A DNA stretch of 64,000 bases from Hypericibacter sp963696655 (lineage in GTDB: Bacteria > Pseudomonadota > Alphaproteobacteria > Dongiales > Dongiaceae): positions 14,031 to 78,030 of the forward strand of contig CAVOLB010000051.1 in NCBI GenBank assembly GCA_963696655.1. Direction: 5' to 3'. Below are positions 7,302 through 16,928 of the stretch, piece by piece. Below the pieces are notes generated by a model. The model searched no databases. It saw only the letters and a program-made list of their open reading frames with translations, and was not told where the DNA came from. Numbering within the stretch: position 1 is the stretch's first letter; every line of letters begins with the position of its first letter. A program made the translations under genes and the position numbers.

Positions 7302-8405
7302 TCAGGCGGCGATCTCCGAGGATTTGATCGTGTAGACGAACGTCGCCGGATCGAGGCAGTCGCAACGCACGCCGGCGGATTCGGCCTGCGGATACATGAG
7401 GAACGCCACCTTGGGCCCCTTGGCGTCCGGCAGCGTCACGTCGTGCGCGAAGTTATAGGCGAGCCAATTGCCTTCCCTGCTTCCGAACAAGGCAGCGCGC
7501 ACGGCGGCGACCTTCTCATCGTCGATCGCGAGATTGCCGGGCGGCTCCTCCAGGATGACCTTGCGGACATCGGCGGCATCGACGGGAACCCAGCCATAGC
7601 CGCCGAGATAGACCTCCGCGCGGCAATGCTGCGATTTCGAGATGACCTCGGAGCCGGCCCCCAGGCTCTTATAGCCGAACCGGGAGGGGGCGACGCGGAT
7701 GCCATAGATGTCGCGCGCCGGCAGACCCGACGCCCGGGCAAGTCCGACATACAAGGCGTTCAGATCCGCGCATTTGCCGCCGAGATTGCCCGTCTGCAGC
7801 ATGCTGGCGATATCGCCGACGCCGCAGCCCCGGACCTTGGGATCGCGGAAGGTGTTTTCCACGATCCACTCATAGATGGCGCGCGCCTTCTCGACTTCGC
7901 TGGCGGCGTTCGCCGTGATCTTGTCGGCGGTCTCCTTGACGATTCCATCGGTTGGAATGAGTGCGGTCGGCGCGAGATAGAGCGTGCGCTCGGCCTCGGT
8001 GAGAGGCGCGACGTCGCCGGGCTTTGAAAAATCGGTCGCGCGGTCGCGCGTCGTGATCCGGCTCGTGATCTCGACGACGGGCGCCTTTTCGCCTTCCGCC
8101 CATTCGAGGTGCAGCATCTGGGCGCCATATTTCGGGTCGCGCAGCAGCTGCGCCGACCTGGCGTTCGTCTTCCAGTCATTGCCGTCGGACCGGAACCATG
8201 CGGCCTCGTTGACGGATGGCAAGGGAACCCAGGCCTGCACATCGCCCTCCGGTTGGGCGATTTCCAGCCGGGTGACGACTTGGAAACTGCGCCATGCGCC
8301 GGGTGCCGGGGCAAATGCGGCTTGAGCGAATGCGAGACGCGGGAAGGCCGCAACCGCCGATAGAGCCGCGCCAGCCTTCAGGAACTCACGTCGATTGGGT
8401 GACAT
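7302..8405 (-). CDS. Tat-exported transglutaminase-like cysteine protease/peptidase
   Basis: 367 residues. The N-terminus has a twin-arginine signal (NRREFLKAGAALSAVAAF, cleavage probably after RLAFA/QAA). A transglutaminase-core domain follows, with the catalytic triad visible: Cys in NLGGKCADLN, His in SQHCRAEVYL and Asp in WVPVDAADVRK. Bacterial members of this fold act as peptidases or amidases in the periplasm; the substrate is unknown. The start is preceded by an AGGAGA ribosome binding site. A 72-codon reading frame ends 9 bases upstream. It is placed between selD and the formate dehydrogenase operon, but no functional link is evident. Confidence 0.85.
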   Translation of the reverse strand: MSPNRREFLKAGAALSAVAAFPRLAFAQAAFAPAPGAWRSFQVVTRLEIAQPEGDVQAWVPLPSVNEAAWFRSDGNDWKTNARSAQLLRDPKYGAQMLHLEWAEGEKAPVVEITSRITTRDRATDFSKPGDVAPLTEAERTLYLAPTALIPTDGIVKETADKITANAASEVEKARAIYEWIVENTFRDPKVRGCGVGDIASMLQTGNLGGKCADLNALYVGLARASGLPARDIYGIRVAPSRFGYKSLGAGSEVISKSQHCRAEVYLGGYGWVPVDAADVRKVILEEPPGNLAIDDEKVAAVRAALFGSREGNWLAYNFAHDVTLPDAKGPKVAFLMYPQAESAGVRCDCLDPATFVYTIKSSEIAA

Positions 8406-8414
8406 CGATCTCTC

Positions 8415-8633
8415 CTATGCGGACCGGAATTTCGCTTGCTCGGCCGTCTCCGGCGGCGGCGCCCGCCCCCCATGGAAGGCCCGAGCCGCGTCGCCGGAGG
8501 CGATCGCAGGACAGCCGTTGACACCACGCGGCGAGCAGACGCGCGAGCACAATTCGATCATTTCGTTCGAAAGTCTGGGTGCGGGGAGCCGGCCCGGCAG
8601 GGGTCGATATTGACCGCCTTGCCACAACTCCAT
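8415..8633 (-). CDS. possible small protein upstream of transglutaminase gene
   Basis: A 72-codon frame starting at an ATG with AGGAG close upstream and ending 9 bases before the transglutaminase start, so it is in operon position. It contains LCSRVCSPRGVNGCP, a compact cluster of three cysteines, and is otherwise rich in Ala, Pro and Arg. I recognise no family. High GC makes chance frames common, so this is tentative; the short spacing and the leader structure just upstream are the only support. Confidence 0.3.
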   Translation of the reverse strand: MELWQGGQYRPLPGRLPAPRLSNEMIELCSRVCSPRGVNGCPAIASGDAARAFHGGRAPPPETAEQAKFRSA

Positions 8634-8639
8634 CGGCTC

Positions 8640-8725
8640 CTCTCCCACGCTTCGGGCGGGAGAGCGACCTGGTAGGCGGTTGCCCCGTAACACGGGAGCC
8701 GCTGGCTTAAGCACGGAACCCATTA
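8640..8725 (-). promoter_or_regulatory. candidate structured leader RNA
   Basis: Two stable hairpins sit side by side. CTCTCCC (8640-8646) pairs with GGGAGAG (8658-8664). GCGG/CCCGT (8676-8688) pairs with ACGGG/CCGC (8692-8702), with a CT opposite GCAA internal loop on the minus strand. Read on the minus strand, the second hairpin ends in GGGGCAACCGCC, reminiscent of the GGCAACC segment of SAM-class riboswitches, but I cannot place it in a known class. The first hairpin abuts the ribosome binding site of the small frame at 8633. On the plus strand it would lie about 280 bases before fdnG. Confidence 0.3.
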
Positions 8726-8904
8726 TGAAACCGCCATATCCGCTGTCAATCCCGACCAACGGATGAGAGGATCGGTCGCGATGAAATTCGCGTGACGCCG
8801 GACCCGGCTGGGGCGGTTTGTTCCGGCCGTGCTGCGATTTGTACATCCATGCCCGATAGTCGACGTCGATCTGACTCGACATCGCGTTGCGATATGATGG
8901 AATC

Positions 8905-8933
8905 TTGCCGATCGGGTGCTACGGCCTTAATAA
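8905..8933 (+). promoter_or_regulatory. candidate sigma70-type promoter of the formate dehydrogenase operon
   Basis: TTGCCG (8905-8910) and TAATAA (8928-8933) are separated by exactly 17 bases, about 46 bases before the fdnG start. This is a visual match to -35/-10 consensus and has not been tested. Confidence 0.4.
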
Positions 8934-8979
8934 GCATCTGTGGGAACGGTCAGTTTCGCTGCAGCAGGAGGTTATGTTC

Positions 8980-11900
8980 ATGAATGAAATCTCCATGAAA
9001 TTGGACGTCTCGCGGCGCCTGTTCCTGAAGAGCGCCGGCGTCGGCATCGCGGGCACGACGCTCGGAGCGCTGGGCTTCGGCGAAGCCGAGGCGGCCACCG
9101 CGCTGACGGTCCGGCCTTACAAGCTCGCCAACACCACCGAGACCCGCAACACCTGCCCCTACTGCTCGGTGGCCTGCGGCATCATCATGTATTCGAAGGG
9201 CGACCTGAAGAAGGGCGAGCGGGCCGACATCATCCATATCGAGGGCGATCCCGACCATCCGACCAATCGCGGCACGCTATGCCCCAAGGGCGCGGGACTG
9301 CTCGATTTCGTTCATTCCGAGACGCGTCTCAAATATCCGATGATCCGCAAGCCGGGCGCGGACAAGTTCGAGCGCGTGTCGTGGGACGACGCGCTCGATC
9401 GCATCGCGCGGCTGATGAAGGACGATCGCGACAAGAACTTCATCGCCAAGAACAGCGACGGGGCGACCGTCAACCGCTGGATCAGCACCGGCTTCCTGGC
9501 GGCGTCGGCGACCACCAACGAAACCGCGTTCCACACTTATAAGGTGGTGCGCGGCGCGGGAATGCTGGTCTTCGATAATCAAGCCAGGGTCTGACACGGC
9601 CCTACGGTGTCCAGTTTGGGCCCGACATTTGGCCGTGGTGCGATGACCAATGCTTGGACTGATATCAAGAATACGGATCTGGCCGTCATCATGGGCGGCA
9701 ATGCTGCCGAGGCCCATCCTTGCGGCTTCAAATGGGTCGTCGAAGCGAAGGCGAATCGCGGCGCCAGGCTGATCGTCATCGACCCGCGTTTCACGCGCTC
9801 GGCATCGGTGGCCGATTTCTACGCGCCGATCCGCCAGGGAACCGACATCGCGTTCCTGCTCGGTGTCATCAACTACTGCATGCAGAACGGAAAGGTGCAG
9901 TGGGAGTATCTGAAATCCTTCACCAATGCGACCTTCCTCATCAAGGACGGCTTCTCCTATCAGGATGGCCTGTTCAGCGGCTATGTCGATGAGAAGCGCG
10001 ACTACGACCGGTCGACATGGGACTACGAGATCGGCGACGACGGCTACGCCGTGGTCGATGAGACCCTCCAGAATCCGCGCTGCGTCTGGAACCTGCTGAA
10101 GGAGCATGTCGCGGTCTACACGCCCGAGATGGTGGAGCGCATCTGCGGGACGCCGAAGGAGACGTTCCTCAAGGTCGCGCAGATGATGGGCGAGACCTCC
10201 GCGCCCGACAAGGCGATGACGTCCATGTATGCGCTCGGCTGGACCCAGCATTCCAAGGGGGCCCAGAACATCCGCACCATGGCGATGCTGCAGCTCATTC
10301 TCGGCAATATCGGCCTGCGCGGCGGCGGCATGAATGCCTTGCGGGGCCATTCCAACATCCAGGGACTGACCGACGTCGGCTTGATGTCGAACCTGATTCC
10401 GGGGTACCTGACGCTGCCAGCCGACAAGGAGGTCGATCTCGCCACCTACATGTCGAGCCGGGCCTTCAAGCCGCTGCGGCCGAACCAGACGAGCTACTGG
10501 CAGAACTACAAGAAGTTCTTCGTGAGCTTCCAGAAGGCGATGTGGGGCCCGGCGGCGACGGCCGAGAACGACTTCGCCTACGATTTCCTGCCCAAGCTCG
10601 ATGTCTCTGGCTACGACATCCTGCGCGCCTTCGAGCTGATGAGCCAGGGCAAGATGAACGGGTATTTCTGCCAGGGCTTCAACCCGCTGCTCGCGGTTCC
10701 AAACCGCGCCAAGGTGACGGCGGCGCTTTCCCAGCTCAAATTTCTCGTCACCATGGACCCGCTCGACACGGAGACGTCGAGATTCTGGGAAAATCACGGC
10801 GAGCACAACGATGTGGATACCGCCGGCATCCAGACCGAGGTCATTCAGCTGCCGTCGACCTGCTTCGCCGAAGACGAGGGTTCTCTCACCAATTCGGGCC
10901 GGTGGCTGCAATGGCACTGGTCCGGCGGCACGCCCCCGGGCGAGGCCAAGAGCGACATCTGGATCATGACGCAGATCTATCGGCGTCTGAAGGATCTCTA
11001 TGTCAAGGAGGGCGGGGCCTTTCCGGATCCCATCGTCAATCTGCAATGGCCATATGCCGACCCCCTGGATCCAAAGCCCGAGGAGATCGCGAAGGAGATC
11101 AATGGCTACGTGATCGAAAACGTGGTCGATCCGAACGATCCGACCAAAGTCATACTGGAGAAGGGCAAGCAGGTCGCGAGTTTCGCGGTGCTGCGCGACG
11201 ACGGGACGACGGCCAGCGGCTGCTGGATCTATTCCGGCTGCTTCAATGAATCGGGCAACAACATGGCCCGCCGCGACAACACCGATGCCGGCGATGCCGG
11301 CACCTTCCCGAACTGGACGTTCTCCTGGCCGGTCAACCGCCGCATCCTCTACAATCGCGCGTCGGCGGATCTGTCCGGCAAGGCTTGGGATCCCAGCCGC
11401 AAGCTCATCGAATGGGACGGCGCGAAATGGTCGGGCTACGACGTTCCCGACATCTCGCCGACCGCCAAGCCCGCCGAGGTCGGTCCCTTCATCATGAACG
11501 ACGAGGGAATGGGGCGACTGTTCGTCCGCAAGGCCATGCGGGATGGACCGTTCCCGGCGCATTACGAGCCGTTCGAATCGCCGATGACCAATCTTGTCGC
11601 TCCGAAGCTGCGCGGGAATCCTGCGGCCCGCGTGTTCAAGGACGATTTCGCGCAATTCGGCGATGTGGAGAAGTTTCCCTATGCTGCGACCTCCTATCGC
11701 CTGACGGAACATTTCCACTACTGGACCAAGCACGCCCGGATCAACTCGATCCTTCAGCCCGAATTCTTTGTCGAGATCTCGGAGGAGCTTGCGCAGGAGA
11801 AGGGCATAACGCTCGGCGGCTGGGTCCGGGTCTGGTCGAACCGCGGATCGGTCAAGGCCAAGGCCGTCGTCACCAAGCGCATCAAGCCGATCATCTGCGA

Positions 11901-12075
11901 TGGAAAGGCCGTGCATGTGGTCGGTATTCCGCTCCATTGGGGCTTCATGGGTCTCACCAAGAAGGGCTTCGGTCCGAATTCGTTGACTCCTGTCGTGGGC
12001 GATGCCAACAGCGATACGCCCGAGTTCAAGGCGTTCCTGGTGAATATCGAGCCCATCGCCGGGCCCGTGGCGTAG
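8980..12075 (+). CDS. fdnG: formate dehydrogenase-N/O type alpha subunit, selenoprotein with in-frame UGA at 9592-9594
   Basis: The 1031-residue product includes selenocysteine at codon 205. It oxidises formate to CO2 at a Mo/W-bis-MGD centre on the periplasmic side of the membrane. A Tat signal (SRRLFLKSAGVGIAG) is followed by CPYCSVACG...CPKG, the four ligands of the proximal [4Fe-4S] cluster. The frame continues through TGA in the context NQARV-Sec-HGPTVSSL, nearly identical to E. coli FdnG, and the downstream part (GPTFGRGAMTNAW, NMGGNAAEAHP) is in the same frame. The ATG at 8980 is preferred: AGGAGGT lies 7 bases upstream, whereas the ATG at 8974 is too close to it. fdnH follows 9 bases later. 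Confidence 0.97.
9592..9624 (+). promoter_or_regulatory. bacterial SECIS element with UGA selenocysteine codon
   Basis: The TGA at 9592-9594 is followed by a hairpin at 9605-9624. By hand it folds as CGG/CCG, then a single bulged T (9608), then GTCCA/TGGGC closing a GTT loop. The bulged base is number 17 counted from the T of TGA, matching the bulged U17 that E. coli SelB recognises. The loop also carries G and T as in E. coli. Confidence 0.85.
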
Positions 12076-12084
12076 GAGGGAGAC

Positions 12085-13035
12085 ATGGCACTCTTCGAAT
12101 TCGAGCTCCCTCCGGCGCCGACCGAGAACATCCATGAGGACCTGAACGAAGGCGACTTCATCAGGCGCTCGGCCTCCAGCGTGCCGCCGCCCGCGCGGCA
12201 ATTGACGCCGGTCGCCAAGCTGATCGACGTCTCGAAATGCATCGGCTGCAAGGCTTGCCAGTCCGCCTGTCTCGAATGGAACGATCTCCGCGACGAGATC
12301 GGCATCAATCACGGCGTCTACGACAACCCGCTGGACCTGACGCCGGAGAGCCTGACGGTGATGCGTTTCACCGAATGGGTGAACCCCGAGACCCAGAATC
12401 TGGAGTGGCTGATCCGCAAGGATGGCTGCATGCATTGCGCGGATCCGGGCTGCCTCAAGGCCTGCCCGGCGCCCGGTGCGATCGTCCAATATTCCAACGG
12501 CATCGTCGACTTCATCCACGAGAACTGCATCGGTTGCGGCTATTGCGTGAAGGGTTGCCCCTTCAACATCCCCCGCATCTCGAAGGTCGATCACAAGGCC
12601 TATAAATGCACGCTCTGCTCCGATCGCGTTGCCGTCGGGCAAGGGCCGGCCTGCGCCCGCGCCTGTCCGACCCATGCGATCATCTTCGGCACCAAGGAGG
12701 AGATGAAGCAGCATGCCGAGGGCCGGATCGCGGACCTCAAGTCGCGCGGCTATGCCAATGCGGGCCTCTACGATCCGCCCGGCGTCGGCGGCACGCATGT
12801 GATGTATGTGCTTCATCACGCCGACCAGCCGGAGATCTATGCCGGCCTGGCGAAGGAGCCGCGGATCAGCCCGCTGGTCGAGATCTGGAAGGGCGCCAGC
12901 AAATATGCCGGCCTCGCGGTGATGGGCGGCATGGCCGCCTTCGGCCTCCTTCATTACTTGGTTTCGGGCCCCAACAAGGCTTCGGCCGAGGACGAACGCA
13001 ATGCCGAGCGGCTGGCCGGGAGCGGCAAGCCATGA
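12085..13035 (+). CDS. fdnH: formate dehydrogenase beta (iron-sulfur) subunit
   Basis: 316 residues. It carries electrons from the alpha subunit to the membrane cytochrome. Four ferredoxin-type cysteine groups are visible: CIGCKACQSAC, CMHCADPGCLKAC, CIGCGYCVKGC and CTLCSDRV...CARAC, sixteen ligands for four [4Fe-4S] clusters. A single transmembrane helix near the C-terminus (YAGLAVMGGMAAFGLLHYLV, about 272-291) anchors it as in FdnH/FdoH. The start is 9 bases after the alpha stop, and the stop overlaps the gamma-subunit ATG. Confidence 0.96.
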   Translation: MALFEFELPPAPTENIHEDLNEGDFIRRSASSVPPPARQLTPVAKLIDVSKCIGCKACQSACLEWNDLRDEIGINHGVYDNPLDLTPESLTVMRFTEWVNPETQNLEWLIRKDGCMHCADPGCLKACPAPGAIVQYSNGIVDFIHENCIGCGYCVKGCPFNIPRISKVDHKAYKCTLCSDRVAVGQGPACARACPTHAIIFGTKEEMKQHAEGRIADLKSRGYANAGLYDPPGVGGTHVMYVLHHADQPEIYAGLAKEPRISPLVEIWKGASKYAGLAVMGGMAAFGLLHYLVSGPNKASAEDERNAERLAGSGKP

Positions 13036-13745
13036 CCGGGCAGAAACCGAAATACGAGGCCGAGCCGGGGGACGCCGTCCATCCGGGGCATCCGGTGACG
13101 GTCGATCGCTACACCCTGGCCGCGCGGATCAACCACTGGATCACCGCGGTCTCCCTCGTCCTGCTCGCTTTGTCGGGCCTTTCGATGTTCCATCCCAGTC
13201 TGTTCTTCCTGACCGACCTGTTCGGCGGCGGGCAGTTCACGCGCACCATCCATCCCTGGATCGGCGTGGTGCTGGTCTTCAGCTTTCTCGGGATGTTCCT
13301 GCGCTTCTGGAAGCTCAATCTGTGGAAGCGCGACGACATCGTCTGGCTGTCGCGGCTGCGCGACGTGCTGACCAGCCAGGAGGAGAAGCTGCCCGAGGTC
13401 GGCAAGTACAATGCCGGCCAGAAGATGGTGTTCTGGTCGATGTCGATCCTGATCGTGATCCTGATCTCGACCGGGATCGTCATCTGGGAGCGTTATTTCA
13501 GCAGCTATTTCTCCATCGAGCAGCAGCGCATCGCCGTGCTGATCCACTCCGCCATGGCCGTCGTCGCTATCAGCGTCTGGATCGTCCATGTCTATGCCGC
13601 GATCTGGATCCGCGGCACCTTCAGCGCCATGATCCGCGGTCATGTCACCGGCGGCTGGGCCTGGCGGCATCATCGCAAATGGCTGAAGCAGCTCGTTATC
13701 GGGAAACCGAAAGACAATAACGCCGGCAAGACCGCCGCCGAATAG
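13032..13745 (+). CDS. fdnI: formate dehydrogenase gamma subunit, membrane cytochrome b
   Basis: 237 residues, starting in an ATGA overlap with fdnH. It anchors the enzyme and passes electrons through two hemes b to quinone. Four hydrophobic helices are clear (about residues 37-55, 72-92, 137-155 and 172-192). Histidines suited to heme ligation appear in RINHWITA, TIHPWIG, LIHSAMA and WIVHVYAAIW. The conserved basic loop between helices 2 and 3 is present. Together with the preceding two genes it gives a complete formate dehydrogenase-N/O type complex. Confidence 0.95.
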   Translation: MTGQKPKYEAEPGDAVHPGHPVTVDRYTLAARINHWITAVSLVLLALSGLSMFHPSLFFLTDLFGGGQFTRTIHPWIGVVLVFSFLGMFLRFWKLNLWKRDDIVWLSRLRDVLTSQEEKLPEVGKYNAGQKMVFWSMSILIVILISTGIVIWERYFSSYFSIEQQRIAVLIHSAMAVVAISVWIVHVYAAIWIRGTFSAMIRGHVTGGWAWRHHRKWLKQLVIGKPKDNNAGKTAAE

Positions 13746-13800
13746 GGTCGGTCGAACAGCCTGGTCGACACGTGGCCCGTGCGGTTCGTGAGGTGAAGTG

Positions 13801-14718
13801 ATGGCAAAGCCCGGCGCGCCCCGCCCTGATCCCACCGTCATCGGCGAGATGGCGAAGCCGCCCTTCGCGCGGCTTCCCGAGCTGGGCGATTTCTTCATGC
13901 GGCGCGCCAGGCGTTTCCAGAGCCTGGCCGCCGGCCACGATCTGAAACCCTATCTCCTGTTCCTGGCGAACATCTGCGCCATCCAGCACGGAATCCAGGG
14001 GCGCCTCCCGGCGGCCGAACTGCCGGCCGACGACCGCATGGCGCGGGCGAAGGCGCATGGCATGCCGCCGCTCGACCGGGGCGGTTTCACGCCGGACGCA
14101 ACCTTCGCTGCGACCCTCGATCACCTGCTCGCATCGGCGGCCACCTTCGAGATGCCGGAAGCCGCGCAGGCTGCGCTCCGCAACGTGACGAAGGCCAATT
14201 CCGCCACCCGCGCCGAAATGGTCCGGTCGGCACTCGAAGACTCCATCCCCGTCGAGGCGATCGCCGAGCATCTGTTCGTGGCCGCGGCGCTCCAGCTCCA
14301 TTTCGCGCGGCTCGCGGCGCAGCTCGACGCGAAGGCGCTCGTCCCGGTCGGCGACGGCGTCTGCCCGGCCTGCGGCGGTCCGGTGGTCTCGTCGATGGTC
14401 GTCGGCTGGATGGAGGCGCAGGGAACGCGCTTCTGCGCCTGCTCGCTCTGCGGCACGCTGTGGAACTATGTGCGAGTCAAATGCACGCTCTGCGCATCGA
14501 CCAAGGGCATCTCCTACCGGGAGATCGAAGGCGGAGCGGGGACGGTCAAGGCCGAGACCTGTGACATCTGCCGAAGCTATGTGAAGATCCTGCACCAGCA
14601 CAAGGACCCGGCGCTCGATCCGGTGGCCGACGACGTGGCGTCGCTCGGCCTCGACCTGCTCATGCGCGAGACCGAGCTGCGGCGGGGCGGGATGAACCCG
14701 TTCCTGCTGGGTTACTGA
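13801..14718 (+). CDS. fdhE: formate dehydrogenase accessory protein FdhE
   Basis: 305 residues. A rubredoxin-like cytoplasmic protein needed to make active formate dehydrogenase. The C-terminal half carries the paired CxxC groups of FdhE: CPACGGP, CSLCGTLW, CTLCAS and CDICRSY, which bind iron or zinc. The ATG at 13801 has GAGG 7 bases upstream; a GTG immediately before it would add one residue. It is placed after the structural genes and before selA, as in other alphaproteobacterial clusters. Confidence 0.94.
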   Translation: MAKPGAPRPDPTVIGEMAKPPFARLPELGDFFMRRARRFQSLAAGHDLKPYLLFLANICAIQHGIQGRLPAAELPADDRMARAKAHGMPPLDRGGFTPDATFAATLDHLLASAATFEMPEAAQAALRNVTKANSATRAEMVRSALEDSIPVEAIAEHLFVAAALQLHFARLAAQLDAKALVPVGDGVCPACGGPVVSSMVVGWMEAQGTRFCACSLCGTLWNYVRVKCTLCASTKGISYREIEGGAGTVKAETCDICRSYVKILHQHKDPALDPVADDVASLGLDLLMRETELRRGGMNPFLLGY

Positions 14719-14728
14719 GGGGCGGGCG

Positions 14729-16150
14729 ATGACCAGCGACGTCGATGCCCTCCGCCGCCTGCCCTCCGTGGACGAGGTGTTGAAGACGCCAACGGTGACC
14801 GCCGCCAAGGATCGTTTCGGGCATGATGCGGCGGTCGCGGCCGTGCGCCAGGCCCTTGATGCGACGCGCGCGGCCGTCCGCGCGGGGCACAGCGCGGGGA
14901 CAGGGCCGGATGAGGTGGCCGCCGCCGCTCTGGCGCGTCTCGATCGCGACGCGCAGCCCAAGGTGCGGCCGGTCTTCAATCTCACCGGCACGGTGCTGCA
15001 CACCAATCTCGGCCGGGCGGTGCTCGCCGAGGCGGCGGTCGAGGCCGCCGTCACCGCCATGCGCCAGGCGATCGCGCTCGAGTTCGATCTCGAGACAGGC
15101 CGGCGCGGCGAGCGCGATGGCCTGATCCGCGACCTGCTGTGCGATCTGACGGGAGCGGAGGATGCGACCGTCGTCAACAACAACGCCGCCGCGGTGCTGG
15201 TCGTGCTCAACACGCTGGCCAAGGGGCGCGAGGCGATCGTCTCGCGCGGCGAGCTGATCGAGATCGGCGGCGCCTTCCGCATGCCCGACATCATGGCGCG
15301 GGCCGGCGCCAGGCTGGTCGAGGTCGGGACCACCAACCGGACGCATCGCAGGGACTATGCCGAGGCACTGCGGAAACAGACCGGCCTCATTCTCAAGGTC
15401 CATACCTCCAACTACCGGATCGAAGGGTTCGTCGCCGAAGTGCCGGCGCGGGAGCTGGCCCTGCTCGCACGCGAGCATGGTGTGCCGCTGGTCAACGATC
15501 TGGGGTCGGGGACGCTGGTCGACCTGGCCCGTTATGGCTTGGTTCATGAGCCGACCGTCGCCGAAGCGATCGCCGAGGGCGCCGATCTCGTGACGTTCTC
15601 CGGCGACAAGCTGCTGGGCGGCCCCCAGGCCGGCTTCATCCTGGGTCGCAAGGAGCTGATCGCCCGGATCAACCGCAACCCGATGAAACGCGCCTTGCGG
15701 GTGGACAAGATCCGGCTGGCTGCGATCGAGGCGACGCTGCGCCTCTATAAGGACCCCGACCGCGTCGCCGCGCGGTTGCCGACGCTACGCCTGCTGACCC
15801 GTCCGAAAGCCGACATTCTGGCCCAGGCGCAGCGGCTGAGCCCGGCCGTCGCCGCGGCCGTCGGGCCCGCCTTCGCCGTCGAGGTCGTCGATTGCACCAG
15901 CCAGATCGGTTCGGGCGCGCTGCCGCTCGAAGCCATTCCGAGCGCCGGCCTCGCCATCCGCCCGACCGCGGCCCGCGGCAGCGGACGCCTGCTGACCGCC
16001 CTCGCCGCGGCGCTCCGCAATCTGCCGACCCCCGTCATCGCGCGGATCGAGGATCAGGCCCTGACGCTCGATTTGCGCTGCCTCGAGGATGAGCCGGGCT
16101 TCGCGGCCAATCTCGAGAACCTCCGGGGAGCGATCGATGCCCCGGCTTGA
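14729..16150 (+). CDS. selA: L-seryl-tRNA(Sec) selenium transferase
   Basis: 473 residues, usual SelA length. A pyridoxal-phosphate enzyme that converts seryl-tRNA(Sec) to selenocysteinyl-tRNA(Sec) using selenophosphate. The N-terminal RRLPSVDEVL helix is typical. FNLTGTVLHTNLGRA and NNNAAAVLVVLNTLAKGRE lie in the substrate and cofactor region. The PLP lysine is in FSGDKLLGGPQAG. The C-terminal segment has PTAARGSGRL. It starts 10 bases after fdhE, and its end overlaps the next gene by 14 bases, so it is part of one long operon. Confidence 0.97.
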   Translation: MTSDVDALRRLPSVDEVLKTPTVTAAKDRFGHDAAVAAVRQALDATRAAVRAGHSAGTGPDEVAAAALARLDRDAQPKVRPVFNLTGTVLHTNLGRAVLAEAAVEAAVTAMRQAIALEFDLETGRRGERDGLIRDLLCDLTGAEDATVVNNNAAAVLVVLNTLAKGREAIVSRGELIEIGGAFRMPDIMARAGARLVEVGTTNRTHRRDYAEALRKQTGLILKVHTSNYRIEGFVAEVPARELALLAREHGVPLVNDLGSGTLVDLARYGLVHEPTVAEAIAEGADLVTFSGDKLLGGPQAGFILGRKELIARINRNPMKRALRVDKIRLAAIEATLRLYKDPDRVAARLPTLRLLTRPKADILAQAQRLSPAVAAAVGPAFAVEVVDCTSQIGSGALPLEAIPSAGLAIRPTAARGSGRLLTALAAALRNLPTPVIARIEDQALTLDLRCLEDEPGFAANLENLRGAIDAPA

Positions 16151-16928
16151 TCGTCTCGCAAATCAAGGACAGTGGGATACCGAGGTGGCGACCCAGATGG
16201 ACGCCGCCTACGAAGCCGCGGACCGTCGGGACTACGCGACGGCGCTGGCGATCTGGGGGCCGCTCGCCCATGCGGGCGTGGCCCGGGCCCAGAACAATAT
16301 CGGGGCCTGCTTCGCGGAAGGCCTTGCCGTCGACCGAGACCCGGCCCTCGCGCAGCGCTGGCTCACTTTGGCGGCGGAGGCCGGCGACCCGGTCGGGCAG
16401 CGCAATCTCGCGGCACTCTATTTCCGGGGCGAAGGCATCGAGCAGGACTACGCCCGCGCCGCAGAGCTCTATCGGGCGGCCGCGGAGCAGGGCGACGGTC
16501 CGGCGCAGGACATGCTGAGCTGGATGCAACTGGAGGGGGAGTGCATCCCGCGCGACATCGCGCAAGCGCGGCGCTGGGCGCGGGCGGCGGCCGATCAAGG
16601 GATCGCGCCGGCGATGACGCGCCTGGGCATGCTCTATCACAATGCGCTGGGCGTCGACCGGGATCCGGTGGAAGCGGCGCGCTGGTGGCGCCGCGGCGGC
16701 GAGCGGGGCGATGCCGACGGACAGGCGATGCTGGGCGCCGCCCTCGCGCTGGGCTCCGGCGTTGCGCGCGATCCGGTCGCGGCTCTCGCCTGGCTGCTGC
16801 GCGCCCAGGCCGGCGGCAGCGCGCTCGCGGCACCCTTTCTGCCGGCGGCCCGGGCGGCGCTCGATGCCGACGGCCTTGCCGAGGCCCAGCGGCGCGCCGT
16901 CCTTCCCCTGCCGGAGCCGTCGCCGTGA
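16137..16928 (+). CDS. Sel1-repeat (TPR-like) protein between selA and selB
   Basis: 263 residues made almost entirely of Sel1-like helical repeats with the spacing A-x-x-G-x3-A-x-x-N/M-L-x3-Y-x2-G-x-G-x4-D-x2-A-A-x2-W: about six units from residue 30 to 235. The start overlaps selA by 14 bases, and the stop sits in a GTGA overlap with selB, so translation is probably coupled on both sides. There is no signal peptide. Sel1 repeats mediate protein-protein contacts. The name similarity to sel genes is coincidental, but the tight position inside the selenocysteine operon suggests a role there. I recall a similar gene in rhizobial fdo-sel operons. Confidence 0.85.
   Translation: MPRLDRLANQGQWDTEVATQMDAAYEAADRRDYATALAIWGPLAHAGVARAQNNIGACFAEGLAVDRDPALAQRWLTLAAEAGDPVGQRNLAALYFRGEGIEQDYARAAELYRAAAEQGDGPAQDMLSWMQLEGECIPRDIAQARRWARAAADQGIAPAMTRLGMLYHNALGVDRDPVEAARWWRRGGERGDADGQAMLGAALALGSGVARDPVAALAWLLRAQAGGSALAAPFLPAARAALDADGLAEAQRRAVLPLPEPSP

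Noticed and set aside
9595..9606. Formate dehydrogenase alpha appearing as two separate genes split at 9592
   Set aside because: The TGA is in the exact selenocysteine context of FdnG, both halves share one frame, a SECIS hairpin follows, and the full Sec machinery is adjacent. It is one selenoprotein gene, not a nonsense mutation.
9277..12954. Very long minus-strand open frame opposite fdnG and fdnH
   Set aside because: It is antisense to well-supported genes and has the composition of a high-GC shadow frame, with no recognisable domains.
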